From assembly GCA_946803715.1 (NCBI GenBank), contig CAMPET010000533.1:4086-18526 (forward strand): a stretch of 14,441 nt of DNA, in the 5' to 3' direction. A program made the position numbers and the translations under genes. The notes under the pieces were generated by a model that was not told the origin of the DNA, made no database searches, and saw only the letters and a program-made list of their open reading frames with translations. Below are positions 1 through 7,973 of the stretch, in pieces (the first letter of the stretch is position 1; each line of letters starts with the position of its first letter). This stretch comes from Beroe ovata (taxonomy: Eukaryota; Ctenophora; Nuda; Beroida; Beroidae).

Positions 1-130
1 TGCTAAGGAGAAGACTCAACTCTGACTATGTCGGATGCGAGACACCCTCCAGAGTCTATTGATGTGAATCACAGAACCTCTCATAGACTAAGACCTCTAT
101 ACGTGGTGAAGAGCCACACCCTTCCCGAGG
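1..130. other. Left flank, no supported gene
   Basis: This short flank precedes the repeated 1.8 kb sequence. Frames that cross it are short and run on into the repeat. It may be the 3' end of another mobile element, but no motif proves that. Its boundary with the repeat at about 131 only marks where the second version begins after the N at 1969, so it is not a demonstrated element end. Confidence 0.4.
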
Positions 131-440
131 TGGCACTGTTGCTAACAAAATATAGAGGATCTAGACCAGCCCAGTCGAAAAACAGGGCCAGGGACCTGCA
201 TCTCCCTGCACAGTAGCATGCTCTACTTTCCACTGGATCACTCCTCTCTCTTCTGGATTTCCCCTCTCTCTGATGGATCACCTTTCTTCAACTATGGGAA
301 CTCCCCTTCATCTGGAAAACAAGGTATAATATTAATCACCCCACACAATGATCGCAAACAGAACAAACACATTTACTCGATATAACCATATAAACCCAAA
401 TGTGGGCATATGACTGAAAGCAACCACCCCAACAACTCTC

Positions 441-544
441 GTTACGTATACGTAACGCGCGAACACCAAACGCCTACCATAAGCTGTGATACTACTCGCT
501 TCAACATTTCATCATACAATTTCAACCACGCGCGCGCCGCGCAC
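441..544. promoter_or_regulatory. CG-rich box pair, A1
   Basis: A perfect 16-bp palindrome, GTTACGTATACGTAAC (441-456), continues into CGCGCGAAC. After 72 bases an alternating ACGCGCGCGCCGCGCAC box follows, ending at 544. The spacer carries a motif of the form CTCG..TCAACATTTCAT that recurs in the other three pairs. Bipartite architecture with fixed spacing suggests a protein-binding or promoter module; the function is inferred only. Confidence 0.5.
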
Positions 545-584
545 AAATCTCAATCAACTCACTCCCTAGATTAAAGAACATCCC

Positions 585-602
585 CTCTCGCTGAACCGAG
601 AG
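585..602. other. Small hairpin CTCTCG/CGAGAG
   Basis: Arms of 6 bases (585-590 and 597-602) flank a 6-nt loop. The same stem occurs in version B at 2436-2453, with one loop base changed (CTGAAC to CTAAAC). Stem conserved with a loop change hints at structure, but it is a weak signal. Confidence 0.35.
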
Positions 603-1081
603 TTGATCATACGAAAGAATATAATGAAGGGATCCCCCAAACCTACGATATACTCAAGAGCAGTCCACCATCACTCAGAGCCTGCCTTTCCATTGACCAA
701 CGAGCTGTGGAACAGCCGAATCCCTTGTAAGTCTATAATCCTTTAAGTCTTTAATCCTTCCACAAGCAACACTCAAATCACCAGCTCAAATCAGATTCAA
801 CCATCCCTCGCAGGTGTAGTCCTGCATCCAACACACTCGTATAATTACCGCATCTGAATAAAATAGTCGCGGTACATCTTATCTCTGGTAAGTGAATCCA
901 ATACTCACACAAATAACATTCGAATCACCACATTAACACAGATTTAAATCTTTTCAAACCAGCTGACAAACCAGCCCCCACAGCAGGCAGACTACTACAA
1001 TGGCAGACCACTACACCGACTCTGGATCTAAATCAGAGGAAGCCGTACAACAACCGCTGAAATGAATTCTGGAACGGAGTT

Positions 1082-1103
1082 GGATTGTCCGACTCGACAA
1101 TCC
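1082..1103. other. Conserved 8-bp-stem hairpin, version A
   Basis: GGATTGTC (1082-1089) and its exact reverse complement GACAATCC (1096-1103) flank a CGACTC loop. The hairpin ends 7 bases before the second box pair. It is identical in version B at 2941-2962. It could be an RNA structure in a leader transcript or a DNA-binding inverted repeat. Confidence 0.5.
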
Positions 1104-1110
1104 GCTCCAT

Positions 1111-1215
1111 GTTAACGTACGTAACGCGCGAACGTCAAATCGCTCACCAGTAGAAGAAACACTACTCGTTATAACATTTCATTACCAAGTTTTAACGCGC
1201 GCGCGAGCCGCGCAC
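1111..1215. promoter_or_regulatory. CG-rich box pair, A2
   Basis: A diverged copy of the box pair at 441-544. GTTAACGTACGTAAC (1111-1125), continuing into CGCGCGAAC, is followed 70 bases later by ACGCGCGCGCGAGCCGCGCAC, ending at 1215. The first box is no longer a perfect palindrome, but the core ACGTACGT and the flanking CGCGCGAAC persist. It lies about 670 bases from pair A1, so the leader contains an old internal duplication. Confidence 0.5.
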
Positions 1216-1390
1216 AATCAACACTCCAATTGAACTTAGAAAACACTCCTCAGGACGTAACCCACTTGCCAACCCTCGGACGAGTCAAGAACGGGACACT
1301 GTGAAGCTCTACAATAAACCTGATTTATATCTCCAGTATCAATCTCACTCTCAGTGCCTGGTTTAACTGACTCACACACACAGACTCACA

Positions 1391-1516
1391 CACTTGATTC
1401 GACTGATTCTCCCGATTTTCCCTGATTCTATCAAATCACTTAATAACATGATTCACACACTTGATTCGACTGATTCTCCCGATTTTCCCTGTTTCTATCA
1501 AACCACTTAATAACAT
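1391..1516 (+). repeat. 67-bp tandem duplication
   Basis: Two direct units beginning CACTTGATTCGACTGATTCT start at 1391 and 1458, a period of 67. They differ by only a few bases. Version B has only one such unit (about 3238-3298), so this is a recent gain in A or loss in B. Confidence 0.75.
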
Positions 1517-1585
1517 AACAGAACGTCAATCCCAACCATCCACAACTCAAACACTGCTGCCACTTACCTAAATACCGCTTAGGAA

Positions 1586-1968
1586 ATGACTCATACGAGA
1601 AAGAACAAGGATAGAGCAAGGAAAAGGAGCCGTCAATCCTTAGGAACGGAATCTACTCCTAAAACTCCGAAACCTGGGAAGCCTCGTATGCTGAACCTAT
1701 TTGATCACTTCCCATCAACCTCTGACAGTCTACCTGTCAAAGAAGAAACAGATTCCCAAGTATGTTTAATCCACTCCCAGAACACCATAACACTATATCA
1801 AGAATGCTCGATGAATGTATATTATATATATACCCTCACCACTCACCTATTTTCAATTATAACACGAACCCAACAACAGGTAGAATCGAATACTGAAGAA
1901 AACACTACGGAGTTGCATCACGTTACAACAAGCGTAGTTGAACATCCCACATCTGAAGAGGAAAACAN
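1586..1968 (+). CDS. Small basic nuclear-type ORF, version A, truncated at the N
   Basis: I do not recognise the protein. The ATG at 1586 opens a frame that stays open to the N at 1969. The first 58 residues are identical to those of version B and begin with a Lys/Arg-rich segment (RKNKDRARKRSR, about residues 5-16) resembling a nuclear localisation signal, followed by a Ser/Thr/Pro-rich stretch and the motif MLNLFDHFP. At 1760 there is a GTATGT donor-like site and at 1879 a CAG acceptor-like site. The 120-nt interval between them is a multiple of three and has no stop in this version, so both the spliced and unspliced forms could be translated. After 1880 the frame continues as in version B's second exon (VESNTEEN). 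Downstream residues are lost at the N. It could be the ORF1 of a retrotransposon or a small host gene. Confidence 0.55.
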
Positions 1969-2286
1969 TGGCACTGTTGCTAACAAAATATAGAGGATCT
2001 AGACCAGCCCAGTCGAAAAACAGGGCCAGGGACTTGCATCTCCCTGCACAGTAGCATGTACTGGATCACTCCTCTCTCTTCTGGATTTCCCCTCTCTCTT
2101 CTGGATTTCCCCTCTCTGATGGATCACCTTTCTACAACTTTGGGAACTCCCCTTCATCTGGAGAACAAGGTATAATATTAATCACCCCACACAATGATCG
2201 CAAACAGAACAAACACATATATTCGTTATAACCATATAAACCTAAATGTGGACACTCAGCTTAAAGCAACCACCCCAACAACTCTC

Positions 2287-2392
2287 GTTACGTATACGTA
2301 ACGCGCGAACACCAAACGTCCACCATAAATAGTGATATTACTCGTTTCAACATTTCATCATACAATTTCAACCACGCGCGCGCGCCGCGCAC
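2287..2392. promoter_or_regulatory. CG-rich box pair, B1
   Basis: Version B equivalent of 441-544. The perfect palindrome GTTACGTATACGTAAC (2287-2302) is followed 72 bases later by an ACGCGCGCGCGCCGCGCAC box ending at 2392. The alternating CG run is two bases longer than in version A, a typical slippage change, while the spacing between boxes is unchanged. Confidence 0.5.
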
Positions 2393-2435
2393 AAATCTCT
2401 ATCAATTCACTCCCTAGATTATAAAAGAACATCCC

Positions 2436-2453
2436 CTCTCGCTAAACCGAGAG
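2436..2453. other. Small hairpin, version B
   Basis: The CTCTCG/CGAGAG stem at 2436-2441 and 2448-2453 matches 585-602 of version A, with a one-base loop change. Confidence 0.35.
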
Positions 2454-2940
2454 CTGATCATACGAAAGAATATCATGAAGGATTCCGCCAAATCAAGAGC
2501 AGTTCACCATCACTCAGAGCCTGCTATTCCATTAGCCAACGTGCTATGGAACAGCCGAATCCCCTGTAAGTCTATAATCCTTCCACAAGCAACTCTCAAA
2601 TCACCAGCACAACTCAAATTCAACCATCCCCCGACTATACAAACCAGTTGACAATTACCCTAAACAGGTGTAGTCCTGCATCCAACACACTCGTATAACT
2701 ACTGCATCTGAATGAAATAGTCGCGGTACATCTTGTCCCTAGTAAGTGAATCCAATACTCACACAAATAACATTCGAATCACCACATTAACACAGATTCA
2801 AAATCCTTTCAAACCAGCTGACAAACCATCCCCGATAGCAGGCAGACTTCTACACTGGCAGACTACCTCACCGACTCTGGATCAGAGGAAGCCGTACAAC
2901 AACCATCGACCAGCTGAACAATGAATTCTGGAACGGAGTT

Positions 2941-2962
2941 GGATTGTCCGACTCGACAATCC
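2941..2962. other. Conserved 8-bp-stem hairpin, version B
   Basis: GGATTGTC and GACAATCC flank a CGACTC loop, identical to 1082-1103. It again ends 7 bases before a CG-rich box pair. Confidence 0.5.
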
Positions 2963-2969
2963 GCTCCAT

Positions 2970-3072
2970 GTTAATGTACGTAACGCGCGAACGTCAAATC
3001 GCTCACCAGTAGAAGTAACACTACTCGTTACAACATTTCATTACCAAGTTTTAACGCGCGCGAGCCGCGCAC
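2970..3072. promoter_or_regulatory. CG-rich box pair, B2
   Basis: Version B equivalent of 1111-1215. GTTAATGTACGTAAC (2970-2984), continuing into CGCGCGAAC, is followed 70 bases later by ACGCGCGCGAGCCGCGCAC ending at 3072. The CG run is two bases shorter than in A2, but the spacing is the same. Confidence 0.5.
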
Positions 3073-3368
3073 AATCAACTCTCCAATTGAACTTAGACAA
3101 CACTCCTCAGGACGTAACCCACTTGCCAACCCTCGGACGAGTCAAGATACGGGACACTGTGAAGCTCTACAATAAACCTGACTTATATCTCCAGTATCAA
3201 TCTCACTCTCAGTGCCTGGTTTAACTGACTCACACACACTTGATTCGATTGATTCTCCCGATTGATTTCTCCTGTTTCTATCAAATCACTTAATAACACA
3301 ACAAAACGTCAATCCCAACCATCCACAATTCAAACACTGCTGCCACTTACCTAAATACCGCTTAGGAA

Positions 3369-4083
3369 ATGACTCATACGAGAAAAAACAAGGATAGAGC
3401 AAGGAAAAGGAGCCGTCAATCCCTAGGAACGGAATCTACTCCTAAAACTCCAAAACCAGGGAAGCCTCGTATGCTGAACCTATTTGATCACTTCCCATCA
3501 ACCTCTGACAGTCTACCTGTCAAGGAAGAAACAGATTCCCAAGTATGTTTAATCCACTCCTAGAACACCACAGCACTAAATCAAGAATGCTCGATCAATA
3601 CATATTATATATATACCCTCACCGCTCACCTACTTTCAATTAACACGAACCCAACAACAGGTTGAATCGAATACTGAAGAAAACCCTACGGAGTTGCACC
3701 ACGCTACAACAAGCGTAGTTGAACATCCCACATCTGAAGAGGAAAACAATCTTCCACAAGTCCCCAAATCTCCCACTACAAAGGAGTCCAACCAGGAATC
3801 CACAAACTCTAAACCTGGAGATCCTGAGGAAACAAACCCACAGATCCCCAAATCCCCTCCAATGTTCACCGATGACGACCTCTTGGAGATGTTGGCAGAA
3901 TCTGCTGCTGAACCTGCCAGCGCATCTCAGGATGCTACGCAAGACACTTCTGGTACCGAAAGGTACAGCATATGGATACACAAACCCAGCTCTGGTAGAC
4001 GCTCTCGAGTCATCTACAATCAGTTAGTCTTCACTGCTACAACTTGTGCGGTCCAACGCAAGTTAGACCTTATCTTCTACTAA
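3369..4083 (+). CDS. Two-exon basic ORF, unrecognised, exons 3369-3542 and 3661-4083
   Basis: The protein is unrecognised. Unspliced, the frame hits TAG at 3561. Removing a GTATGT...CAG intron (3543-3660, 118 nt) joins 58 codons to 140 codons plus stop, giving about 198 residues. Exon 1 encodes a Lys/Arg-rich N-terminus resembling a nuclear localisation signal and a Ser/Thr/Pro-rich region. Exon 2 is acidic and Pro/Ser/Thr-rich (EEENNLPQVPKSPTTKE, FTDDDLLEMLAESAAEPAS), with a more basic, less certain end. No enzymatic motif is visible, and most of it looks disordered apart from the short acidic DDDLLEMLAE helix candidate. Compared with version A, the five base changes in exon 1 are all synonymous, while the intron has nine substitutions and a 2-nt indel; that supports the exon model. 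The last ~45 residues have no second version to compare and could be wrong if a further intron exists. Candidates: retrotransposon ORF1, transposon accessory protein, or host regulator. Confidence 0.55.
3543..3660 (+). other. Predicted 118-nt intron
   Basis: The donor is CAA/GTATGT and the acceptor is an AAC-rich ...CAACAACAG/GTTGAA. The interval is AT-rich, with a TATATATATA tract. In version A the matching interval is 120 nt and in frame; here a 2-nt deletion and a C-to-T change that creates TAG make splicing necessary for a full product. The acceptor lacks a strong polypyrimidine tract, which lowers confidence. Confidence 0.5.
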
Positions 4084-4770
4084 CAACTAAGTAATATAAA
4101 ATAATTCTGGCCCAATGGGCAATACTAGTAAGACCAAAGTTTCTTACATATCTTAAATTTCATACATATCATAAATTATATAAAGTATAAACTTAACCTA
4201 ACGCAAGTTAGACTAAGTTTCTCTCTGATTTACAATTATACGATGAAACAATAAACTGGTGGTTAACTTGGTAAATTAATATTTAATTTTAATTTATTCA
4301 ACTTAAATTATTTCAACAAACTGAGCTACCCAGGTAGCTACCCTGCAGTTAAACAGATCTAACTAAATCTTAGTGATGCAATTTAATAGAATAATATATA
4401 TTTAAATTCATAAACCGTCTGAGACGGCTCTCTCGATAACAAATGTAACAAATTAAAGTCTGAAGATGTATCATCTAACCAACCCGTCTCGCACTTACTG
4501 ACTAACACTAACCTACTACTTTTGCTGCCCTTCGCGCGTCATTGTTGAAGGCCCTCGCGGGGGGCAATAAGCATTGACAAGCTTGCCAAACTAGTCACAC
4601 TAACTAAGCCGGTTAAATAAAACAGACCGACCTAGAAGCTCAGGGCCGCAGCCATTCCAACACAACTCAATTCGACGCGCAAGAGGAGTACACCCGCGCG
4701 GCTCAACGACAAATTTAAGAATTGAACCTATCTTAGCAAGCGTAACCAAGGTGACGAGAAGCCCACCACT
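4084..4770. other. Non-coding interval, AT-rich then GC-rich
   Basis: No convincing gene is visible. From 4084 to about 4480 the sequence is strongly AT-rich, with small perfect inverted repeats: GCCCA/TGGGC (4110-4120), AGCTACC/GGTAGCT (4324-4339) and CCGTCT/AGACGG (4415-4427). A 14-base direct repeat, AACGCAAGTTAGAC, occurs at 4055-4068 and 4200-4213. From about 4515 to 4700 it becomes CpG-containing and GC-rich, which may be the leader of the I-type element whose endonuclease frame begins at 4771. Confidence 0.45.
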
Positions 4771-5459
4771 ATGGACCAGGCCCAGGTAAGCAAACCTTCA
4801 CTTTCTACCAAAGCAAACCCAAACAAAAACAAGCAACCAAAACACAAAAGCTCATTCTTAGAAGGAGATCTCCAATTCCTCCCCTGTTCACAGATCAATC
4901 TTCATCATTCAGAAAATCCCACATGCCAATTTTTTTATAATGTTGAGCTAAACGATGATATGCCCTACATAACGCTTATCCAAGAGCCCTATTGTAGGAA
5001 AGGCGTTCCCAAATACCTTCCAGGTAATGGAACAACATTCTACCACCACTCCAAGGACTTAACAAACCCACGAGCAACACTAACAGTTTCAACCAACATT
5101 GCAAGCTAATTTTTCTTCCAAAAACAAATTTCAAACCGTGACATGGCAACGTGCTCAGTTGATCTCCCAAAAATAAAACTTTATATATCTAGTGTGTACA
5201 TGGACTCCAAACTAGATACTCTGAATTCACCAAACTTGCTGAACACTGTATGATAAACAAACATGGACTCATCATTGGCACTGACAGCAACTCCAGAATC
5301 AAATTCTCAGATTCATAAGCCATTCTAGGCATCTACCACTCCAATCTCTACTCTCATTTACAGAAGGCATCGACCTCTAACGCAACTAGCTAACATAACA
5401 ACTAGACAGGGCCGACTGAAACCCTAACTACCAAATCTCCATACTAGAGTTATGCTACT
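4771..5459 (+). pseudogene. Decayed AP-endonuclease domain of an I/R1/LOA-type non-LTR element
   Basis: The ATG at 4771 opens 112 codons, a Lys/Asn-rich lead then an endonuclease start (INLHHSENPTCQFF, about residues 42-55; ITLIQEPYCRKG, about 67-78). Homology continues past the TAA at 5107: the same frame reads SNRDMATCSVDLP and LYISSVYMDSK, then shifts to a frame reading LIIGTDSNSRIKF near 5270-5310, the conserved catalytic Asp/Asn region of APE-type endonucleases, and then meets more stops. So at least one nonsense codon, one frameshift and later stops break it. In the family this domain nicks target DNA to prime reverse transcription. It ends at the N at 5460, beyond which the frame is intact, so the pieces on either side may not be the same copy. 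Confidence 0.8.
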
Positions 5460-5460
5460 N

Positions 5461-7385
5461 TCAGCTTCTGGGATACAAATCCAGGATTCTCATTATCTGA
5501 CCATGTCCTCATTGAATTTGTCATTGAACTGGACATGGGCAATACACTGAAATGTAGACCTATCTGTGAAATCAACAAAAAACGCTGCGACTGGGGCAAA
5601 TTTAAAACTCTGCTCAAAAACAAGCTAGAATCCTCTCCTAACGTACACAGTGAAATTATTGAGAACATCCATCATAGGAAAATTCTCTACCTGAATCAAC
5701 AAGTAGAAAACCTAAACAAAATGCTAATCAACTGCTTCAATCAATCCTGCCCTAAAACATTCATCAGGAACAAAAAGACTCTCTCATGGTGGACACCAGA
5801 ACTTACTAACCTTGAACTTGACCTCATACAAGCCAGAATTAACCATGAAGAAGATCCAGAAAACCAAATTTCACTGACAAATTACAAAAACGCCCATGAA
5901 GCACTCCGCATCCAGATCAAAAACCATTCCAACACTAACTGGGAAGCTTTCTGCTCAGGACTAGAAAAGCAAAAGGACATATCCAAAATATGCAAATCTC
6001 TTCAAGGGAACAAACAAAACTACCTCAACTCCTTACGTAAACCTGATGGTAACTTCACTGAAAGTCCCATAGAAACTCTAGAAGTCCTGTCCTCATCTAT
6101 CTTCACACAAATCGAGCCAAACAGAAATCAACTCCTGCCCTGCACCGAAAGAATCTCCCTGAAGGAAATCAATCACATTATCTCACCAGAGAGATTGGAC
6201 GAGGCTATTAAGTCACTCAAGAAAAATAAAACACCTGGACATGATCAAATCACCAATGATATACTCATAGAAGCATATGACATAATCAAAATCCCCCTCT
6301 TGAACATATTCAGACTCTCACTATTTCGATCACAGCTCCCCAAAGCATGGCAAACATCTAATTCAGTGATTCTCTCAAAACCAGGAAAAGAAGATTACTT
6401 CACTGCAAAATCCTTCCGCATCATTACCCTCTCTTCATGTACACTTAAGCTCATGGAAAGGCTCATTTTATGGCACCTACAGAGGGACCTCAAACTAGAA
6501 GCATCCCTATCACACAAGCAATACGGCTTCCGAAAAGGAAGCAGCACCGAAGCAGCCATAATAAAACTAGTAGCCAATATAGAATCAGCACTGAAAATGG
6601 GCAACTTTGCTCTGGGAATCTTCCTAGATATTGAAGGTGCCTTCGATAATATCCCTTTTCATGCAATAAAAACTGCCTTAGAAAAAACTAAAGCCAAAGG
6701 TAATGTCAGTAACTGGATCTTACACTTCATATCCACAAGGAAACTTAAACTCAACCTGAAAGGAGTAGCCCTCATCATTTGGATCCTAGCTGGATGCCCA
6801 CAAGGAGGAGTACTATCACCATTCCTCTGGAACATTGTACTGGACTCACTCCTTATTCTCCTAACTACACTTAGACACCTTCAAGCTTTTGCAGACGACT
6901 TAGCAATACTCATCATAGGATTCTGCCTAACCACACTCAGGGACCTTGGACAGCAATACCTCACCATCTGCAATAGATGGTGTGAACTTAATGGCCTCAA
7001 AATAAGCACAGTTAAAACAAAGGTCATCATCTTCAGCAGAAAGTACAACATACCACTTCCTCGCCCAATAAAACTACAAGGAATAGAAATAGAATTCTGC
7101 AAAACAATTAAGTATCTAGGTATCCACCTAGATAATAGACTAAACTGGCACCACCACATCAATGAAACCGCCAAAAAATGCACAAATGTCTTATTTGCAA
7201 CACGCAAAATGATCGGTGACCGATGGGGCATCAGCCCAGACAAAGTAATCTGGATATATAACACCATCATTAAGCCAATAATGACCTATGCATGTGTTGC
7301 ATGGTCGCCTAGAATGCTTCAAAATAAATCAAACATGAAACCTCTTAATAAAGCCGGTAATTTGACGCTGCTCATTGCCACTGGA
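5461..7385 (+). CDS. Reverse transcriptase region of an I/R1/LOA-type non-LTR retrotransposon, open at both ends
   Basis: The frame is open from just after the N at 5460. It starts inside the endonuclease (FSLSDHVLIEF, containing the conserved SDH), so the ATG at 5535 is probably internal rather than a true start. Counting from that ATG, the reverse transcriptase core lies at about residues 215-500: KKNKTPGHDQI (229-239), a SFRIITLSS segment (293-301) where most relatives have Arg-Pro-Ile, QYGFRKGSSTEAA (329-341), FLDIEGAFDN with the first catalytic Asp (363-372), CPQGGVLSP (421-429) and AFADD with the catalytic Asp pair (451-455). A thumb/connection segment follows (IKYLGIHLDNRLNW; MTYACVAW). 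The enzyme copies element RNA onto nicked chromosomal DNA. The frame is uninterrupted, suggesting a young copy. It stops at the N at 7386, in a segment (LLIATG) that in relatives leads to RNase H. The sense strand is A/C-rich. Confidence 0.9.
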
Positions 7386-7386
7386 N

Positions 7387-7443
<57 letters not shown>
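7387..7443. repeat. (AC)n dinucleotide microsatellite
   Basis: About 28 uninterrupted AC units start directly after the N at 7386. On the minus strand this is a (TG)n tract 8 bases beyond the donor of V-ATPase exon 2, so it lies in that gene's second intron. Such tracts commonly stop short-read assemblies, which fits the adjacent N. Confidence 0.95.
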
Positions 7444-7448
<5 letters not shown>

Positions 7449-7451
7449 TAC

Positions 7452-7832
7452 CTGCCATAACCACAGGGATGATAGATTTCATGATGAGATCTGGCTTCAT
7501 GACAGCCATGGCAGAAATACCAACACCAGACTTAGCAGTCCCGTATGCTGCACCCAGAGCTGAAAAGGCCTTGTTCAAGTTAAACTGATAAAGGCACAGT
7601 AATGCAAAATCGTGTTTGAATAAGGAGGAGAACTGGATCCGAATGCCAAATGGTGAACTTGAGGTATTAGTCCTTAACACGAAACTTTGCTCAGAAAGTC
7701 AGATATGAGCATTGTCATGGGCAATATGGAAGTGGTATATTTGTACTCACAACTGAAGATAATTGCAGCAGCTGCTCCCATGGTACCAAAGAATGGGGCA
7801 TAAGCAGGGGCCAGGTCAGTTGTTTCAGACAT
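7452..7832 (-). CDS. V-type H+-ATPase proteolipid subunit c, first two exons (partial gene)
   Basis: This is a host gene read right to left. Exon 1 (7832-7751, 82 nt) starts at ATG and encodes 27 residues beginning [16 protein letters not shown] and ending AAAAIIFS, ending at a GTGAGT donor. Exon 2 (7559-7452, 108 nt) follows a TTTTCAG acceptor and ends at a GTAAGG donor. Phases match: the split codon reads TCT (Ser), giving [20 protein letters not shown] and later [12 protein letters not shown]. These are hallmark sequences of the 16-kDa proteolipid that forms the membrane rotor ring of the vacuolar proton pump. The family is about 155-160 residues with four membrane helices; the 63 residues here cover helix 1 and the start of helix 2. 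The essential proton-carrying glutamate of helix 4 lies in exons outside this piece. The intron between is 191 nt. Introns and clean phases argue against a processed pseudogene. Confidence 0.93.
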
Positions 7833-7973
7833 TTTAGTTTTTGTGAGGCTAAATGATAGTTATGAAATGTTATGGCTATGAAAAGGCTCAGTCCAATATA
7901 AATCTTGCACCTATGTAATACAAATTATATTATGAAACATGAGTATGATATGTATGATTGCATTCATCAATAA
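7833..7973 (-). promoter_or_regulatory. Upstream region of the V-ATPase c gene
   Basis: About 140 bases separate the V-ATPase ATG from retrotransposon sequence. On the minus strand, CATTTAG ends about 14 bases before the ATG and could be a 5'-UTR splice acceptor, which would place the transcription start further away, inside or beyond the retrotransposon fragment. No clear TATA box or initiator can be assigned. Confidence 0.3.

Larger units (their letters stand above)
131..1968 (+). repeat. 1.8 kb leader-plus-ORF repeat, version A
   Basis: The sequence from 131 (TGGCACTGTTGCTAAC) to 1968 matches 1970-3748 in order along its whole length, with scattered substitutions and small indels. In order it holds a pyrimidine-rich stretch near 230-300, a first CG-rich box pair (441-544), a hairpin (585-602), a second hairpin (1082-1103), a second box pair (1111-1215), a 67-bp tandem duplication (1391-1516) and the start of a small ORF at 1586. 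It ends at an N, so its natural right end is unseen. The plus strand is rich in A and C, as in the retrotransposon ORF further right. It may be the 5' region of a mobile element or a host-gene promoter region; I cannot tell which. Confidence 0.85.
1970..3748 (+). repeat. 1.8 kb leader-plus-ORF repeat, version B
   Basis: This is the second version of 131-1968, about 59 bases shorter overall. It lacks the 67-bp duplication of version A. It has its own extra material, including a doubled CTCTTCTGGATTTCCCC unit near 2075-2115 and an insertion near 2630-2665. It starts immediately after the N at 1969, inside the repeat, and runs past 3748 into sequence that version A lacks because A stops at the N. 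The end of one piece matching the start of the next is the pattern of two overlapping contigs that were not merged. A true tandem duplication remains possible. Confidence 0.85.

Noticed and set aside
28-216. 62-codon plus-strand frame at the left edge
   Set aside because: It crosses into the 1.8 kb repeat, has no motif, and the shared part after 131 shows no sign of coding constraint.
441-544. CRISPR-like or phage-like repeat array
   Set aside because: There are only two diverged pairs per version, widely spaced, in eukaryotic sequence; there are no regular repeats and spacers.
2733-2924. 63-codon plus-strand frame in version B
   Set aside because: The matching stretch of version A (about 890-1060) has frame-breaking indels, so the frame is not conserved.
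3636-3981. Minus-strand frames opposite exon 2 of the small ORF
   Set aside because: They are antisense shadows of the plus-strand exon; the substitution pattern between versions supports the plus strand.
7387-7443. Thr-His or Cys-Val repeat protein encoded by the AC tract
   Set aside because: It is a microsatellite inside an intron of the V-ATPase gene, not coding sequence.
7452-7832. V-ATPase sequence captured by the retrotransposon
   Set aside because: It keeps introns and splice sites and runs antisense to the element, and one boundary is an N. Assembly joining is the simpler explanation.
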